A DNA stretch of 64,000 bases from Bacillus sp. SM2101 (GTDB lineage Bacteria > Bacillota > Bacilli > Bacillales > SM2101). The stretch spans positions 1-64,000 of the forward strand of contig NZ_JAEUFG010000005.1 in assembly GCF_018588585.1 (NCBI RefSeq). The letters are read 5' to 3'. The notes below the pieces were generated by a model that was not told the DNA's origin, did no database searches, and saw only the letters and a list, made by a program, of their open reading frames with translations. Positions 8,432 to 17,185 of this stretch are shown here, piece after piece; the stretch's first letter is position 1; every line of letters starts with the position of its first letter. Both the position numbers and the translations under genes were made by a program.

Positions 8432-8509
8432 ATGGAAAATGATATTGTATATTTTGTATTATCCATTATCACATTGGGGTTTTTAACTTATTTAAACATA
8501 ACTGACTAA
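8432..8509 (+). CDS. Short single-span membrane peptide, 25 aa
   Basis: An ATG 8 bp after the strong ribosome site GAGAGGAGG opens a 25-codon frame. The product has an acidic N-terminus (MENDIV), one hydrophobic span (residues ~5-22) and ends NITD. It is the only + strand candidate among minus-strand neighbours. I do not recognise it. The ribosome site and the clean hydrophobic pattern are the only support. Confidence 0.5.
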   Translation: MENDIVYFVLSIITLGFLTYLNITD

Positions 8510-8655
8510 CTTTGTGATAATACGATAAATACACCCTTCATATACTAAAAATCAACTGCAAGTTCAACTTTAACTTGTTCACTAAAAAATCTTATAGCAG
8601 TAAAGAAATAACCGGTAAACAAACTAACATAGAGGCAGCTGATGTTAATAGAGTT

Positions 8656-8690
8656 TTGGGTCGACTCAAATGTATGACGAGTCGACCCAA
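8656..8690 (-). terminator. Perfect 12-bp hairpin after the YuzL-like gene
   Basis: TTGGGTCGACTC/GAGTCGACCCAA with an 11-nt loop, 6 bp after the stop codon. It lacks a good T run, so termination is likely but not certain. Confidence 0.6.
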
Positions 8691-8696
8691 CTTCGC

Positions 8697-8831
8697 TTAT
8701 GATTGTTTATTTTTCTTTCGAGCTGAACTTTTCTGATAGTTTCCAGTTTCAGCTGAAGTAGTCCCTTGCCCCTCTACATCAGGAGAGCTTAAACCGATCG
8801 TTGCAGGGTTTTTCTTACGTTTTTTAGACAC
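8697..8831 (-). CDS. Small YuzL-like / SASP-like basic protein, 44 aa
   Basis: A GTG 6 bp after GGAGGTG opens a 44-codon frame. The peptide is rich in Lys and Arg at both ends (MSKKRKKNP, ARKKNKQS) with a central VEGQGTT block that I associate with YuzL-type small Bacillus proteins. It is probably a spore or stress-related small protein; the family call is from memory. It is followed by a strong hairpin and oriented with ypiP. Confidence 0.65.
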   Translation of the reverse strand: MSKKRKKNPATIGLSSPDVEGQGTTSAETGNYQKSSARKKNKQS

Positions 8832-9030
8832 TAATATCACCTCCATCTGTATACTTTAACCTACTTAACTTATTTCATTCGAACAGCAATTTATTTAATC
8901 AAACCTCTTTTTATATTGTTTGATTTTAACTAAAGGCTGTTTGCACCTTGAGTGTTGTTTATCGTACAAAGACATAAAACATAAGATACAATTTATAACG
9001 CCATTGATAAGAATAATCAAATTGTAAACA

Positions 9031-9819
9031 TCAAATAGCGGCATGAAGATAGCCAAAGTGAAATTTAGCTGTTTTTCGTTTTTCTACAATAAAATTAAAC
9101 TTGTCAAACGTGTTACTTTGATAATGATCCTTCAACACTATTCTTCGTTTTGCTACGCGCTTTGCTTCAGATAACACTTCCGCTGTGATTTCTGAATAAA
9201 CTGCTAAATGTTTTAAGCTACTAATACCGTTTGATTCGGTTATCGTTTTTTCAAACATTGGATCAAAATATACGACATCAAAATAATCACTCGGACAATT
9301 TTTTAAATATAGTAAATGATCGTAATGAACAATTTCAATCCATTTCATAGCATTGGTCATCTCTAATAACTGAGAATTCCATTCATGTAGCCCTCTCTTA
9401 ACCAAATATGCTAAATAACGATTTCCTTCAACTCCTACAACTTTTCCACTCCTACCAACTACATAACTCGCCAAAATACTATCAGAAGCTAGTCCAACAG
9501 TGCAATCTAAAAAAGTCATACCTTCTGAAAGTTGTACAGCTCTAAGAAACGGGTCATCAAGTCCTAACATTATACGTTTTAAACGGAACATAGCTGAATT
9601 AGGATGAAAAAACACCGGTTCATTTGCAGTGATAGGATGTATTTCTAGTCTATTTCTACCTATCATTAGCACATCTTGGTTATAGTGGTGTTTCAATTCC
9701 TTTAAAGACGATTTTCTTCTATCAACATAAGGGATTTTTAAATCCCTCGCTACTTCTTTTGCAAGTAGAATACCATTTTCATCTGTTCGACCACCGGTTG
9801 TTGCAATCAATGTCATCAC
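9031..9819 (-). CDS. ypiP: Class I SAM-dependent methyltransferase, RsmJ-like (YpiP)
   Basis: 262 aa. The SAM-binding core begins around residue 100: FLDCTVGLASDSILASY (motif I), VVGVEGNRYLAYLVKRGL (acidic loop) and FDVVYFDPMF (catalytic D-P-M/P-F loop). The layout resembles RsmJ, the 16S rRNA m2G methyltransferase, so an RNA target is likely. The first 80 residues are a distinct N-terminal part. The start may be GTG (ending 9819) or the next ATG, since AGGTG overlaps the GTG. Position between ypjP and brxA matches ypiP of B. subtilis. Confidence 0.8.
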   Translation of the reverse strand: MMTLIATTGGRTDENGILLAKEVARDLKIPYVDRRKSSLKELKHHYNQDVLMIGRNRLEIHPITANEPVFFHPNSAMFRLKRIMLGLDDPFLRAVQLSEGMTFLDCTVGLASDSILASYVVGRSGKVVGVEGNRYLAYLVKRGLHEWNSQLLEMTNAMKWIEIVHYDHLLYLKNCPSDYFDVVYFDPMFEKTITESNGISSLKHLAVYSEITAEVLSEAKRVAKRRIVLKDHYQSNTFDKFNFIVEKRKTAKFHFGYLHAAI

Positions 9820-9908
9820 CTATTTTTAATTCTTCTGTAAAATCTCATAAATAGTTGTAAGCTTTAATTAACAAATAATATTAAGTGTGCTTTCACGTAA
9901 CATATAGA

Positions 9909-9935
9909 AAGAGGACGTCATATAGACATCCTCTT
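9909..9935 (-). terminator. Probable terminator of ilvD-brxA
   Basis: Stem AAGAGGA.GTC/GAC.TCCTCTT overlapping the brxA stop codon. The trailing T run is poor. Confidence 0.55.
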
Positions 9936-10368
9936 AACATGATTTATTAAAAGCAGATTGTAAGTTCTCCATAATCTGTTCCATCGCATGACCTTCAATT
10001 TCATGACGGGGAATAAAATGTACCACTTCTTTTCCTTTCAGTAGAGCCATTGATGGTGATGATGGCTCAAGGTCGACAAAATACTCCCTCATCTTAGAAG
10101 TAGCCTCTTTATCTTGACCTGCAAACACTGTAACAAGCTGATCAGGTTTTTTGTCATTATTTAATACAGCCTGCGTTGCAGCTGGTCTAGCTAGCCCTGC
10201 TGCACATCCACATACCGAGTTAACTACAACTAAGGTAGTGCCTTGTGCTTCATCTAAAAATTCTTCAACTGATTCAGCTGTCAATAGTTCAGTAAAGCCT
10301 GCGTTGACTAATTCTTGACGCATCGGCTTAACCATTTGTTTCATATATTCTTCATAAGCCATCGACAT
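9934..10368 (-). CDS. brxA: Bacilliredoxin BrxA (YphP)
   Basis: 144 aa thioredoxin-fold protein of the DUF1094 family. The active site is Cys53-Gly-Cys55 in SVCGCAAGLARPA. In low-GC Gram-positives it removes bacillithiol from S-bacillithiolated proteins. The ATG ending at 10368 is 8 bp after GGAGGG; the upstream TTG is too close. It follows ilvD by 74 bp on the same strand and is likely co-transcribed, the same order as yphP-ilvD in B. subtilis. IlvD has an oxidant-sensitive Fe-S cluster, which makes the pairing sensible. Confidence 0.94.
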   Translation of the reverse strand: MSMAYEEYMKQMVKPMRQELVNAGFTELLTAESVEEFLDEAQGTTLVVVNSVCGCAAGLARPAATQAVLNNDKKPDQLVTVFAGQDKEATSKMREYFVDLEPSSPSMALLKGKEVVHFIPRHEIEGHAMEQIMENLQSAFNKSC

Positions 10369-10442
10369 ATACAATTCCCTCCAATAACATTCCGATGCTT
10401 AAAGAATACTGTACATATCATAGAAAATCAACTAATAAAAAC

Positions 10443-12122
10443 TTAATAAAGATCTGTGACCGCACCTTTTGAAGCACAAGAGACTTGATGAGCGAATTTT
10501 CCTAGCACACCTCTTGAATGTAATTTAGGTGCTACCCAGCTAGCTCGACGTTCTTCTAGCTCTACTTCTGAGAGATCAACGGCTAGTGACTGTAACTCAC
10601 TATTGATGGTTACGATATCACCAGTTTTCAACAACCCAATTGGGCCACCTACTTGTGCTTCTGGGGCAATGTGGCCAACAACAAGTCCGTGTGTGCCTCC
10701 TGAGAAGCGGCCATCAGTTAATAATGCTACACTCTCTCCTAATCCTTTACCAACTAAGATAGCTGATATTGATAACATCTCAGGCATACCAGGACCTCCT
10801 TTAGGTCCTTCATAACGAATAACAAGTACATCTCCAGCTTTGATATCATCATTTAGTACTGCTTGTGTTGCTTCATCCTCTGAATTAAATACTTTAGCTG
10901 GTCCAGTTAGGTGCTTTGTTTTCAAGCCTGATACTTTTGCAACTGCACCATCTGGAGCTAAATTACCTTTTAAAATAACTAAAGGACCCGTTGCTTTTAA
11001 CGGTTCTGAAAATGGCATGATGACTTTTTGACCTTCTACTAAAGGTGGTGCCTCCGCTAAGTTTTCGGCTAATGTTTTCCCTGTTACAGTAAGACAATGT
11101 CCGTGTAAAAGACCTTCATCAAGCAATACTTTCATAACGGCTTGGACCCCACCTGCTTCATGAAGATCTTGCATCACATATTGACCACTTGGTTTTAAAT
11201 CCGCAATATGAGGCACTTTCTTTTGCAATCTATCAAAGTCTTCCAATGACAAATCGACATCAACTGAATGAGCAATTGCTAATAAATGAAGAATTGCATT
11301 TGTTGATCCTCCAAGTGCTAATACAACAGTAAAAGCATTCTCAAAAGCTTCTTTTGTCATAATATCCTTTGGATAAATTCCTTTTTCTAATAAATGATAA
11401 ACTGCTTCTCCTGCTTTCAAACAGTCTTCGCCTTTTAAGGAAGACTCTGCAGGATTCGATGAACTTCCTGGTAAACTCATTCCCATTGCTTCTATTGCAG
11501 AAGCCATCGTGTTAGCAGTATACATTCCCCCGCATGAACCAGCTCCAGGGCATGCATGACACTCAATTTGATGGAGCTCTTCACGATCAATATCACCTTT
11601 ATTATATTGTCCCACTCCTTCAAATGCTGAGACAATGTCAATATCTTTGTCATTATGTCTACCAGGTTTTATTGTACCACCGTAAACAAATACTGCTGGC
11701 ACATTAGAACGCCCAATAGCGATCATACATCCAGGCATGTTTTTGTCACATCCACCGATAGCAACAAAAGCATCCAAATTTTCTCCACCAACAACGGTTT
11801 CAATAGAATCAGCAATAACTTCCCGACTAGGTAATGAAAACCTCATACCTGCTGTTCCCATTGAAATACCATCTGAAACAGTAATTGTATTAAATATTAA
11901 CGGTGCGCCACCGGCATTTTTAGCACCTTCTTTTGCCTTGATAGCTAGCTCATCAATATGAATATTACATGGCGTTACCTCGCTCCATGTACTTGCAATA
12001 CCAATCATCGGTTTTTTAAAATCTTCATCACTAAAACCGACAGCACGCAGCATTGCTCGATTCGGTGCTCGTTTTACATCATCACTAAGCGCTTTACTTC
12101 GGATACGTAAATCCTTGGACAT
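10443..12122 (-). CDS. ilvD: Dihydroxy-acid dehydratase
   Basis: 559 aa, full length for IlvD. Dehydrates 2,3-dihydroxy acids in valine, isoleucine and leucine synthesis. The Fe-S ligands are visible as Cys52 (TPCNIH), Cys125 ([10 protein letters not shown]) and Cys197 ([12 protein letters not shown]); the C-terminal [10 protein letters not shown] loop is intact. The start is the ATG ending at 12122 after GAGAGG; a 17-codon upstream extension lacks a ribosome site. The upstream region contains a large hairpin (12263-12344) but no T-box signature that I can see. Confidence 0.97.
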   Translation of the reverse strand: MSKDLRIRSKALSDDVKRAPNRAMLRAVGFSDEDFKKPMIGIASTWSEVTPCNIHIDELAIKAKEGAKNAGGAPLIFNTITVSDGISMGTAGMRFSLPSREVIADSIETVVGGENLDAFVAIGGCDKNMPGCMIAIGRSNVPAVFVYGGTIKPGRHNDKDIDIVSAFEGVGQYNKGDIDREELHQIECHACPGAGSCGGMYTANTMASAIEAMGMSLPGSSSNPAESSLKGEDCLKAGEAVYHLLEKGIYPKDIMTKEAFENAFTVVLALGGSTNAILHLLAIAHSVDVDLSLEDFDRLQKKVPHIADLKPSGQYVMQDLHEAGGVQAVMKVLLDEGLLHGHCLTVTGKTLAENLAEAPPLVEGQKVIMPFSEPLKATGPLVILKGNLAPDGAVAKVSGLKTKHLTGPAKVFNSEDEATQAVLNDDIKAGDVLVIRYEGPKGGPGMPEMLSISAILVGKGLGESVALLTDGRFSGGTHGLVVGHIAPEAQVGGPIGLLKTGDIVTINSELQSLAVDLSEVELEERRASWVAPKLHSRGVLGKFAHQVSCASKGAVTDLY

Positions 12123-12262
12123 ATTATCAACCTCTCTTTGAGTATATATTTTAACAATATAGTTTGTTTTCATTTGTTTTGCAATAGTTTTTTTGTGAAT
12201 TTTTTTAAAATACTGTAAATAAGTTTATGACTGGTCACAATTTACAAAATGAACATAGAAAA

Positions 12263-12344
12263 AGGGTAAGGTTCCAAAAAGTTCAATTGCTTATTTTATT
12301 GGATCAACCGCCAATAAAATAGCCAACTTATTAGAACATACCCT
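12263..12344 (-). terminator. Long nested hairpin between lysR and ilvD (lysR terminator or ilvD leader element)
   Basis: 82-nt imperfect palindrome. It contains a perfect 10-bp inner stem (12293-12302 with 12311-12320), AAGTT/AACTT, GTTC/GAAC and an outer AGGGTA/TACCCT. On the minus strand it ends in TTACCCTTTTT, fitting a terminator. It lies 140 bp upstream of ilvD, so attenuation is possible. Confidence 0.6.
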
Positions 12345-12379
12345 ATTTAAGTCTGCTTTATTTATCTATTAAATTCTGA

Positions 12380-12541
12380 ATGTTATCGCTTTGATTGTTG
12401 TTTTTCCTACTAAGAAATAAAAACGGATAAACCAAGCGGTCGTGGTAACTTTCCTCATATTAATAAGGTCACTTGGCATAGATTTATTTTTTCCTGTCCT
12501 CTATTAGTTTCAATAGCAACAAAGTTTACGAAAAGAGTCTT
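12380..12541 (-). repeat. Dispersed intergenic repeat copy, overlapping the 3' end of lysR
   Basis: Read on the minus strand it begins CTCTTTTCGTAAACTTTGTT, continues with TTACCACGACCGCTTGG and ends AACAACAATCAAAGCGATAACA, the family pattern described in the findings. The last LysR codons and stop (CTC TTT TCG TAA) are its first bases. Ends are approximate. Confidence 0.75.
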
Positions 12542-13395
12542 TCCTTAAAATAATTGATAAAAACGGATTGTGAACTCCCTTTTACGTAAATAAAATCAAT
12601 GCTTATATTCATTCTAATTGGTGGTGTTAATTCAACTCGAACGAGCTGCTCCTTTTGAAGCTCCTTTTTTACACAATGTTCAGGTAAAAAGCTAATCCCC
12701 ATACCTTGTATGACTAAGTTTTTTGCTGTTTCCATATTGTCAACTTCCAAAGAAATATTCGGTGAAATACTATTCGTCGAAAAAATTCTATGAATATAAA
12801 GCCAGTCCATCGAGCCATAATCAAAAAAAATGAGTGGCCACTTTGCAACTTGCTCTAACGTTATCGTTTCCTGCTTCAGCAAAACATGGTCGTTCGAAAC
12901 AAACAGGCTTATAGGATCATCGTATAAATGAATCGATTCAATTTCTGGATGAGTTTCTCTTCTTATAATTCCAAAATCAACTTCTTGATTAATTACTTTT
13001 TGTAAAACGTCTTTTGAATGCCCAGTTATTATCTTCATTCGTACATTGTTAAATTCTGCTTTAAAATCAGGTAGCATAGATGGTAAGACATTATTAGCTA
13101 TAGATAATGCACAGCCGATTTTTAATTCGTTCGGAAGCAGTTCTTGCTGGAGTCTATACTTTGCTTCTTGATAAGATTGCAATATTTTTTGCGCATGGGG
13201 AAAAAAATATTCACCTTTATCAGTTAGCGATACTTTATTTCCTTGACGAAGAAATAGCTTAATATTCATTTCACGTTCTAGAGATTGAATTCGTGCAGAA
13301 ACAGAAGGCTGAGTCAAAAATAGCGCTTCTGCTGCTTTATTAAAGCTCCCAAGTTGACAAACATATATGAAAGCTTCAATATTATCAATATTCAT
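12526..13395 (-). CDS. LysR-family transcriptional regulator
   Basis: 289 aa. The N-terminal winged HTH (residues 1-60, SFNKAAEALFLTQPSVSARIQSLE) is typical LysR. The C-terminal part is the two-lobed effector-binding fold, with IGCALSIANNVLP and GMGISFLPE typical of the fold. The start is the ATG ending at 13395 (MNIDN); a GTG three codons earlier overlaps the ribosome site. It follows an Asp/Glu racemase gene by 64 bp and may be co-transcribed with it. Its last four codons and stop lie in a dispersed repeat, so the native C-terminus may have been altered. Effector unknown. Confidence 0.9.
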   Translation of the reverse strand: MNIDNIEAFIYVCQLGSFNKAAEALFLTQPSVSARIQSLEREMNIKLFLRQGNKVSLTDKGEYFFPHAQKILQSYQEAKYRLQQELLPNELKIGCALSIANNVLPSMLPDFKAEFNNVRMKIITGHSKDVLQKVINQEVDFGIIRRETHPEIESIHLYDDPISLFVSNDHVLLKQETITLEQVAKWPLIFFDYGSMDWLYIHRIFSTNSISPNISLEVDNMETAKNLVIQGMGISFLPEHCVKKELQKEQLVRVELTPPIRMNISIDFIYVKGSSQSVFINYFKERLFS

Positions 13396-13458
13396 ACTCC
13401 CCACCCTTTTGTTTTCTCACTCTTCTAACTTATCACTCTACTAAGTTATACGCTTGCT

Positions 13459-14169
13459 TTATACAGAAAGTAATTCATTATTCATATTTGTTGCTATGTG
13501 TACGACCTTTTTTGCAATAATTTCAGTTGGGTCTACCACAATCAATTGTTTTGTTGATTGAAGCACAAGTGGTATTTCGGTACAACCTGCAATAATTGCA
13601 TCAGCTCCAAGTTCCTTCAACTCTTTAGCGATAGCTGATAAGTAAAATAATCCCGTTTCTAGTTTACCACCTTTTATAGAATATATCCCTTTCATAACAT
13701 ATGCTTGCATGTCTTTGTTTGAATTGATAAGGGCAATGTCATATTTATTTAAACAATGCTGATACAAGTTAGATTGTAAAGTACCATCAGTAGCTAATAA
13801 ACCGACTCTCTTGAATTTGTGCTCTTGTAAATATTTCGCAGTTTCAATTGGCATATGGATCACCGGTATATCAACTGAGTGTATAACAGCCTTGTAGAAA
13901 AAGTGTGCAGTATTACACGCAATCATTAATAAATCTGCACCAGCCTTTTGTAGCCGTTGTGCAGATGCTACAATTGATGGTGTCGGATCTAAGCCTTCAC
14001 CTATAATTGCTGAAGTGCGATCAGGAATTTGTGAGTTGCTATCCACAATGAGGTGAAGATGGTCTTGATCATGTTTGGCTGGCGTATTATTAATTATTTT
14101 ATTCATTAAATCTACTGTTGCCTTCGGGCCCATACCACCTATTATGCCTACTTTTTTGCTCTCCATCAT
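13459..14169 (-). CDS. Aspartate/glutamate racemase family protein
   Basis: 236 aa, PLP-independent racemase fold of two similar halves. The two catalytic cysteines are in MIACNTAH and IAGCTEIPL, and the start KVGIIGGMGPKATVDL is the family signature. It probably racemises aspartate; glutamate is possible. The ATG ending at 14169 is 8 bp after AAGG; the longer frame adds 20 residues without a ribosome site. It precedes a LysR gene on the same strand, which may regulate it or be its operon partner. Confidence 0.9.
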   Translation of the reverse strand: MMESKKVGIIGGMGPKATVDLMNKIINNTPAKHDQDHLHLIVDSNSQIPDRTSAIIGEGLDPTPSIVASAQRLQKAGADLLMIACNTAHFFYKAVIHSVDIPVIHMPIETAKYLQEHKFKRVGLLATDGTLQSNLYQHCLNKYDIALINSNKDMQAYVMKGIYSIKGGKLETGLFYLSAIAKELKELGADAIIAGCTEIPLVLQSTKQLIVVDPTEIIAKKVVHIATNMNNELLSV

Positions 14170-14289
14170 TATCACAACCTTAAAATAATCATTAAGTATG
14201 AAGTAAATTATAGTTTTATTTTGCTTCATTGACTTATAGAAAAGTTCTATTTAATGATAGAAACATTTAATGATCCGTATAATCATTAC

Positions 14290-14326
14290 CAACAAAAAAC
14301 CAGGTGTAATAAACTCTACACCTGAT
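14290..14326 (-). terminator. Terminator of the cvfC/ypgR gene
   Basis: Stem CAGGTGTA/TACACCTG followed by TTTTTT on the minus strand, 23 bp after the stop. Confidence 0.88.
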
Positions 14327-14348
14327 TTGAATATATACATCTTATATA

Positions 14349-15482
14349 TTAATCTTTGTTATTCCTACTATCCGTCATCTGTTTCCAAACAGACCCTTTC
14401 GCTTCTTCCCCTTCTTTAATTCGTTCAATTGCTAGTTTCATTTGCATACTTACTTCAAATTCCGGATCATTTTGAGCTTCAATTAAAGCAGGCAATGCTG
14501 AATCGTCTCCAACTTCATATAAAAACATCGCTGCTCTCCACCGTACTAATTTACTCGGATCTTGTAAAGCTTTAATCATTGCCCCAGTCGCACTTGGATC
14601 TCCAATATCTGATAAGCAATCCCCAGCCGTTCTTCTAACTGTTATACTCTTATCAGTCAACGCTTTATATAAATATGGTAACACAACTGGTTTTTCTATC
14701 ATGCCTAAGTACACGGTAGCGAGACGTCGTATCGAAGCTTTATCATCATTTAATGCTTGTGCTAAAACTGGAATATCTTCCTCAGTTGGCTCCATTTGTT
14801 CTAGTGCCGCATACCGTTTAGTCCAATCAGCATTTTCTAGCATTTCAGCTGTTACTTTGTAGCTGTTTTTTAACAAATGACTTGCTGCGGTATGATCTTT
14901 TTTCTTTGCTGCATCAACTAGTCTATTTAAGCGGTCTTCATCATAAACAGCTATTAATTCCTCAACCACCTCTGAACCAACATCTTCAATATCACCATAA
15001 CGAGTTCCATATTCCTGCCATTGTCTATCACTAACGACATTATTTACGGATGATTGCATTGTTAATACTGCTTCTTTAAATCGCTCTGGTAAGCCATACC
15101 GTTTTTCAGTTTGTCCATCTAGTAATTTCACTTGCATTGGAATAAATTGGATCATTTGCACAAAAACTTTTACATCCCCAAATGTATCAGCAACTTCTTG
15201 ACGTGTATCGCTAGATTCTTCAATATCTTCCCCAAAAGCCTCCCTTACTTTTGGTAAGATCTCTTGCCAATCATACTTTGCATTACGTTCTACAGCTAAA
15301 AAATCAGCAACATGGTATACTCCTTTCACACCATCAATCGACAAAATGTCTTGAATGATTTGTGGTGCACTTTCGCTATTCTCTCTCTTATAATTATTAC
15401 TTTTTCCAGAGGGTAATTCTTTGTTTAAGATAATTTTCATTGTATTTGGACTAGGTGTTGGTTCAATTGTATTGATCTTCAA
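14349..15482 (-). CDS. ypgR: HEAT-repeat protein with Nfu-type N-terminal domain (YpgR / CvfC family)
   Basis: 377 aa. Residues 1-90 match the Nfu/NifU N-terminal scaffold domain (PSPNTMKIILN, GVKGVYHVADFLAVER). The C-terminal half contains HEAT/PBS-lyase-like helical repeats (DKSITVRRTAGDCLSDIGDP, DPSKLVRWRAAMFLYEVGDD). This layout is the conserved virulence factor C family named in Staphylococcus. Molecular role is unknown, with Fe-S or redox protein contacts the usual guess. The TTG start is 6 bp after GGGGAG. Strand and position between ilvD and ypgQ match B. subtilis ypgR. Confidence 0.87.
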   Translation of the reverse strand: MKINTIEPTPSPNTMKIILNKELPSGKSNNYKRENSESAPQIIQDILSIDGVKGVYHVADFLAVERNAKYDWQEILPKVREAFGEDIEESSDTRQEVADTFGDVKVFVQMIQFIPMQVKLLDGQTEKRYGLPERFKEAVLTMQSSVNNVVSDRQWQEYGTRYGDIEDVGSEVVEELIAVYDEDRLNRLVDAAKKKDHTAASHLLKNSYKVTAEMLENADWTKRYAALEQMEPTEEDIPVLAQALNDDKASIRRLATVYLGMIEKPVVLPYLYKALTDKSITVRRTAGDCLSDIGDPSATGAMIKALQDPSKLVRWRAAMFLYEVGDDSALPALIEAQNDPEFEVSMQMKLAIERIKEGEEAKGSVWKQMTDSRNNKD

Positions 15483-15728
15483 ACTAATCTCCCCTTTTTT
15501 ACTACAAGTATAGTAAAAATAATTTTAACATACGTACGTCCTTCCATCCATTACACTCACTTTTAAAAAGTTGTCCGATATATTTCTACAAAAGATGAGC
15601 AAATTTACTGTTAATTTGTCATAATCAATCTTATTCACAAATATTAATGTTATAAATCATTCCCCTTTTTCTAAGCTCAGGTAATTTTACTTATTTAAAA
15701 TGACACTTTATTGGAATGGAGGTCAAAC

Positions 15729-16703
15729 ATGAAGTTATCAACAGGAACAAAGTATAACTTTGTTTTATCATCAGTTGCCGCCACTGTTGTATTAAGTACG
15801 TCATTGCCAATAAACACATCTGTAAATTCCGATATTTTAAGTGTGCGGGAACTAAAGAAAGAACAATTACGTTATGGACATACTGGGCAAGCAGTAAAAA
15901 CACTTCAACTAAAGCTTAAAAACCTGTCAATGTATCATAGTCATATTGACGGGGTTTATGGTAAGAAAACGAAGGAAGCTGTACAATTATTTCAAAGTAA
16001 AACACAGTTAGCTACAGATGGCATTACCGATCAAAAGACGTTAACTAAATTAGCTAAGTTTGATACACTCCACAAGCAAAAAGTTCTGTCATACGGTTCC
16101 ACAGGTGAAGAGGTAGTAAAATTACAACACCAATTACAAAACCTAAGTTATTACGAAGGACATGTTGATGGAATATTCGGTCCACTTACATTAGCAGCAG
16201 TAAAAACATATCAGCAACGTAATAAGTTGACAATTGATGGCATAGCTGGACGACAAACATTGCAACACCTTGAAACAAATAAGAATAAGGTTGGTAAAAC
16301 AATATATATCAAACCAGCAAAACAAACGACAGTGAACTCTGTTGATACATCCTTGATCACAATTGCGCAAAAATACATCGGAAGCCCATATGTTTGGGGT
16401 GGAACTTCACCTAGCGGCTTTGATTGCAGCGGCTTTTTAACTTTTGTATTTGATCAAAAAAGCATCAAAATCCCTAGAACAGTCAGTGACATATGGAATT
16501 TTACTGTTGACGTCCAAAATCCAAGCATCGGTGATATTGTTTTTTTTGAAACGTATAAGCCAGGGCCTTCTCATGCTGGAATTTACATTGGGAATAACCA
16601 ATTTATTCATACTGATTCATCGGTTGGCGTTACAGTTAGTCATCTTAGTAACTCCTACTGGAACTCTCGATATTTGGGAGCAAAGCGAGTTGTCCAATAC
16701 TAA
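15729..16703 (+). CDS. Secreted NlpC/P60 peptidoglycan endopeptidase with two PG-binding domains
   Basis: 324 aa. A signal peptide covers residues 1 to about 35. Two peptidoglycan-binding_1 domains follow (about 46-108 and 119-181, each with LRYG/LSYG...HIDG.YG). The C-terminal NlpC/P60 domain has Cys233 (FDCSGF), His282 (PSHAGIYIG) and His294 (FIHTDS) as catalytic triad. Such enzymes cut D-Glu-(meso-DAP) links in stem peptides. GGAGG is 6 bp before the ATG at 15729. It is on the + strand, opposite its neighbours. It is not part of the B. subtilis yp cluster I remember. Confidence 0.93.
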   Translation: MKLSTGTKYNFVLSSVAATVVLSTSLPINTSVNSDILSVRELKKEQLRYGHTGQAVKTLQLKLKNLSMYHSHIDGVYGKKTKEAVQLFQSKTQLATDGITDQKTLTKLAKFDTLHKQKVLSYGSTGEEVVKLQHQLQNLSYYEGHVDGIFGPLTLAAVKTYQQRNKLTIDGIAGRQTLQHLETNKNKVGKTIYIKPAKQTTVNSVDTSLITIAQKYIGSPYVWGGTSPSGFDCSGFLTFVFDQKSIKIPRTVSDIWNFTVDVQNPSIGDIVFFETYKPGPSHAGIYIGNNQFIHTDSSVGVTVSHLSNSYWNSRYLGAKRVVQY

Positions 16704-16782
16704 GAAACCTTCTACAGTGTGTATGTCTACTAAACTAGGAATAGATATATTATTTCTATCAACAATGATTAAGCCATACAAA

Positions 16783-16808
16783 AAGTCCAACTGTAAAAGT
16801 TGAACTTT
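16783..16808. terminator. Weak bidirectional hairpin after the NlpC/P60 gene
   Basis: GTCCAACT/AAGTTGAAC with a short loop and A/T runs on both sides, 80 bp after the stop codon. Confidence 0.4.
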
Positions 16809-16871
16809 CATATGACATGAGAATGTGAATGGCACTGTAAACTAACAACCAAAGGTGTAGGTATTTAACAA

Positions 16872-17026
16872 AGGATGTTTTCGCATTAAATATTGCCTTT
16901 CGTAATAAATGCGTACACAATTAGATTTCGTGGCACCTTTTTCTTCTGTACAACAATGACTAACCATGTAAAACTACTTTCTTTGGTAATAATTTGGCTT
17001 TTAATAGCAACGATGAGAAGAGCCTT
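16872..17026 (-). repeat. Dispersed intergenic repeat copy
   Basis: On the minus strand: GGCTCTTCTCATCGTTGCTA, then CAGAAGAAAAAGGTGCCACG, TTGTGTACGCATTTATT and AATGCGAAAACA. One of the most complete copies. The two open frames seen here on either strand are by-products. The rest of 16704-17185 shows no gene. Confidence 0.8.
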
Positions 17027-17185
17027 AAAAAGTTATACAGAATTATGTTTTTTAGCTGGTGACTTATATCAAATCAAAGTTAATTATTCGGCAGTTGTTC
17101 TCAAACAAACGGGATCCATGTTCAGTTTAGTGCATGCATAATTGACAAACATTAATACAACAATTCAGCTCCATAACATAGAGTT

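Noticed and set aside
12123..12525. T-box riboswitch upstream of ilvD
   Set aside because: No AGGGTGGNACCGCG motif or specifier loop seen; only a long palindrome.
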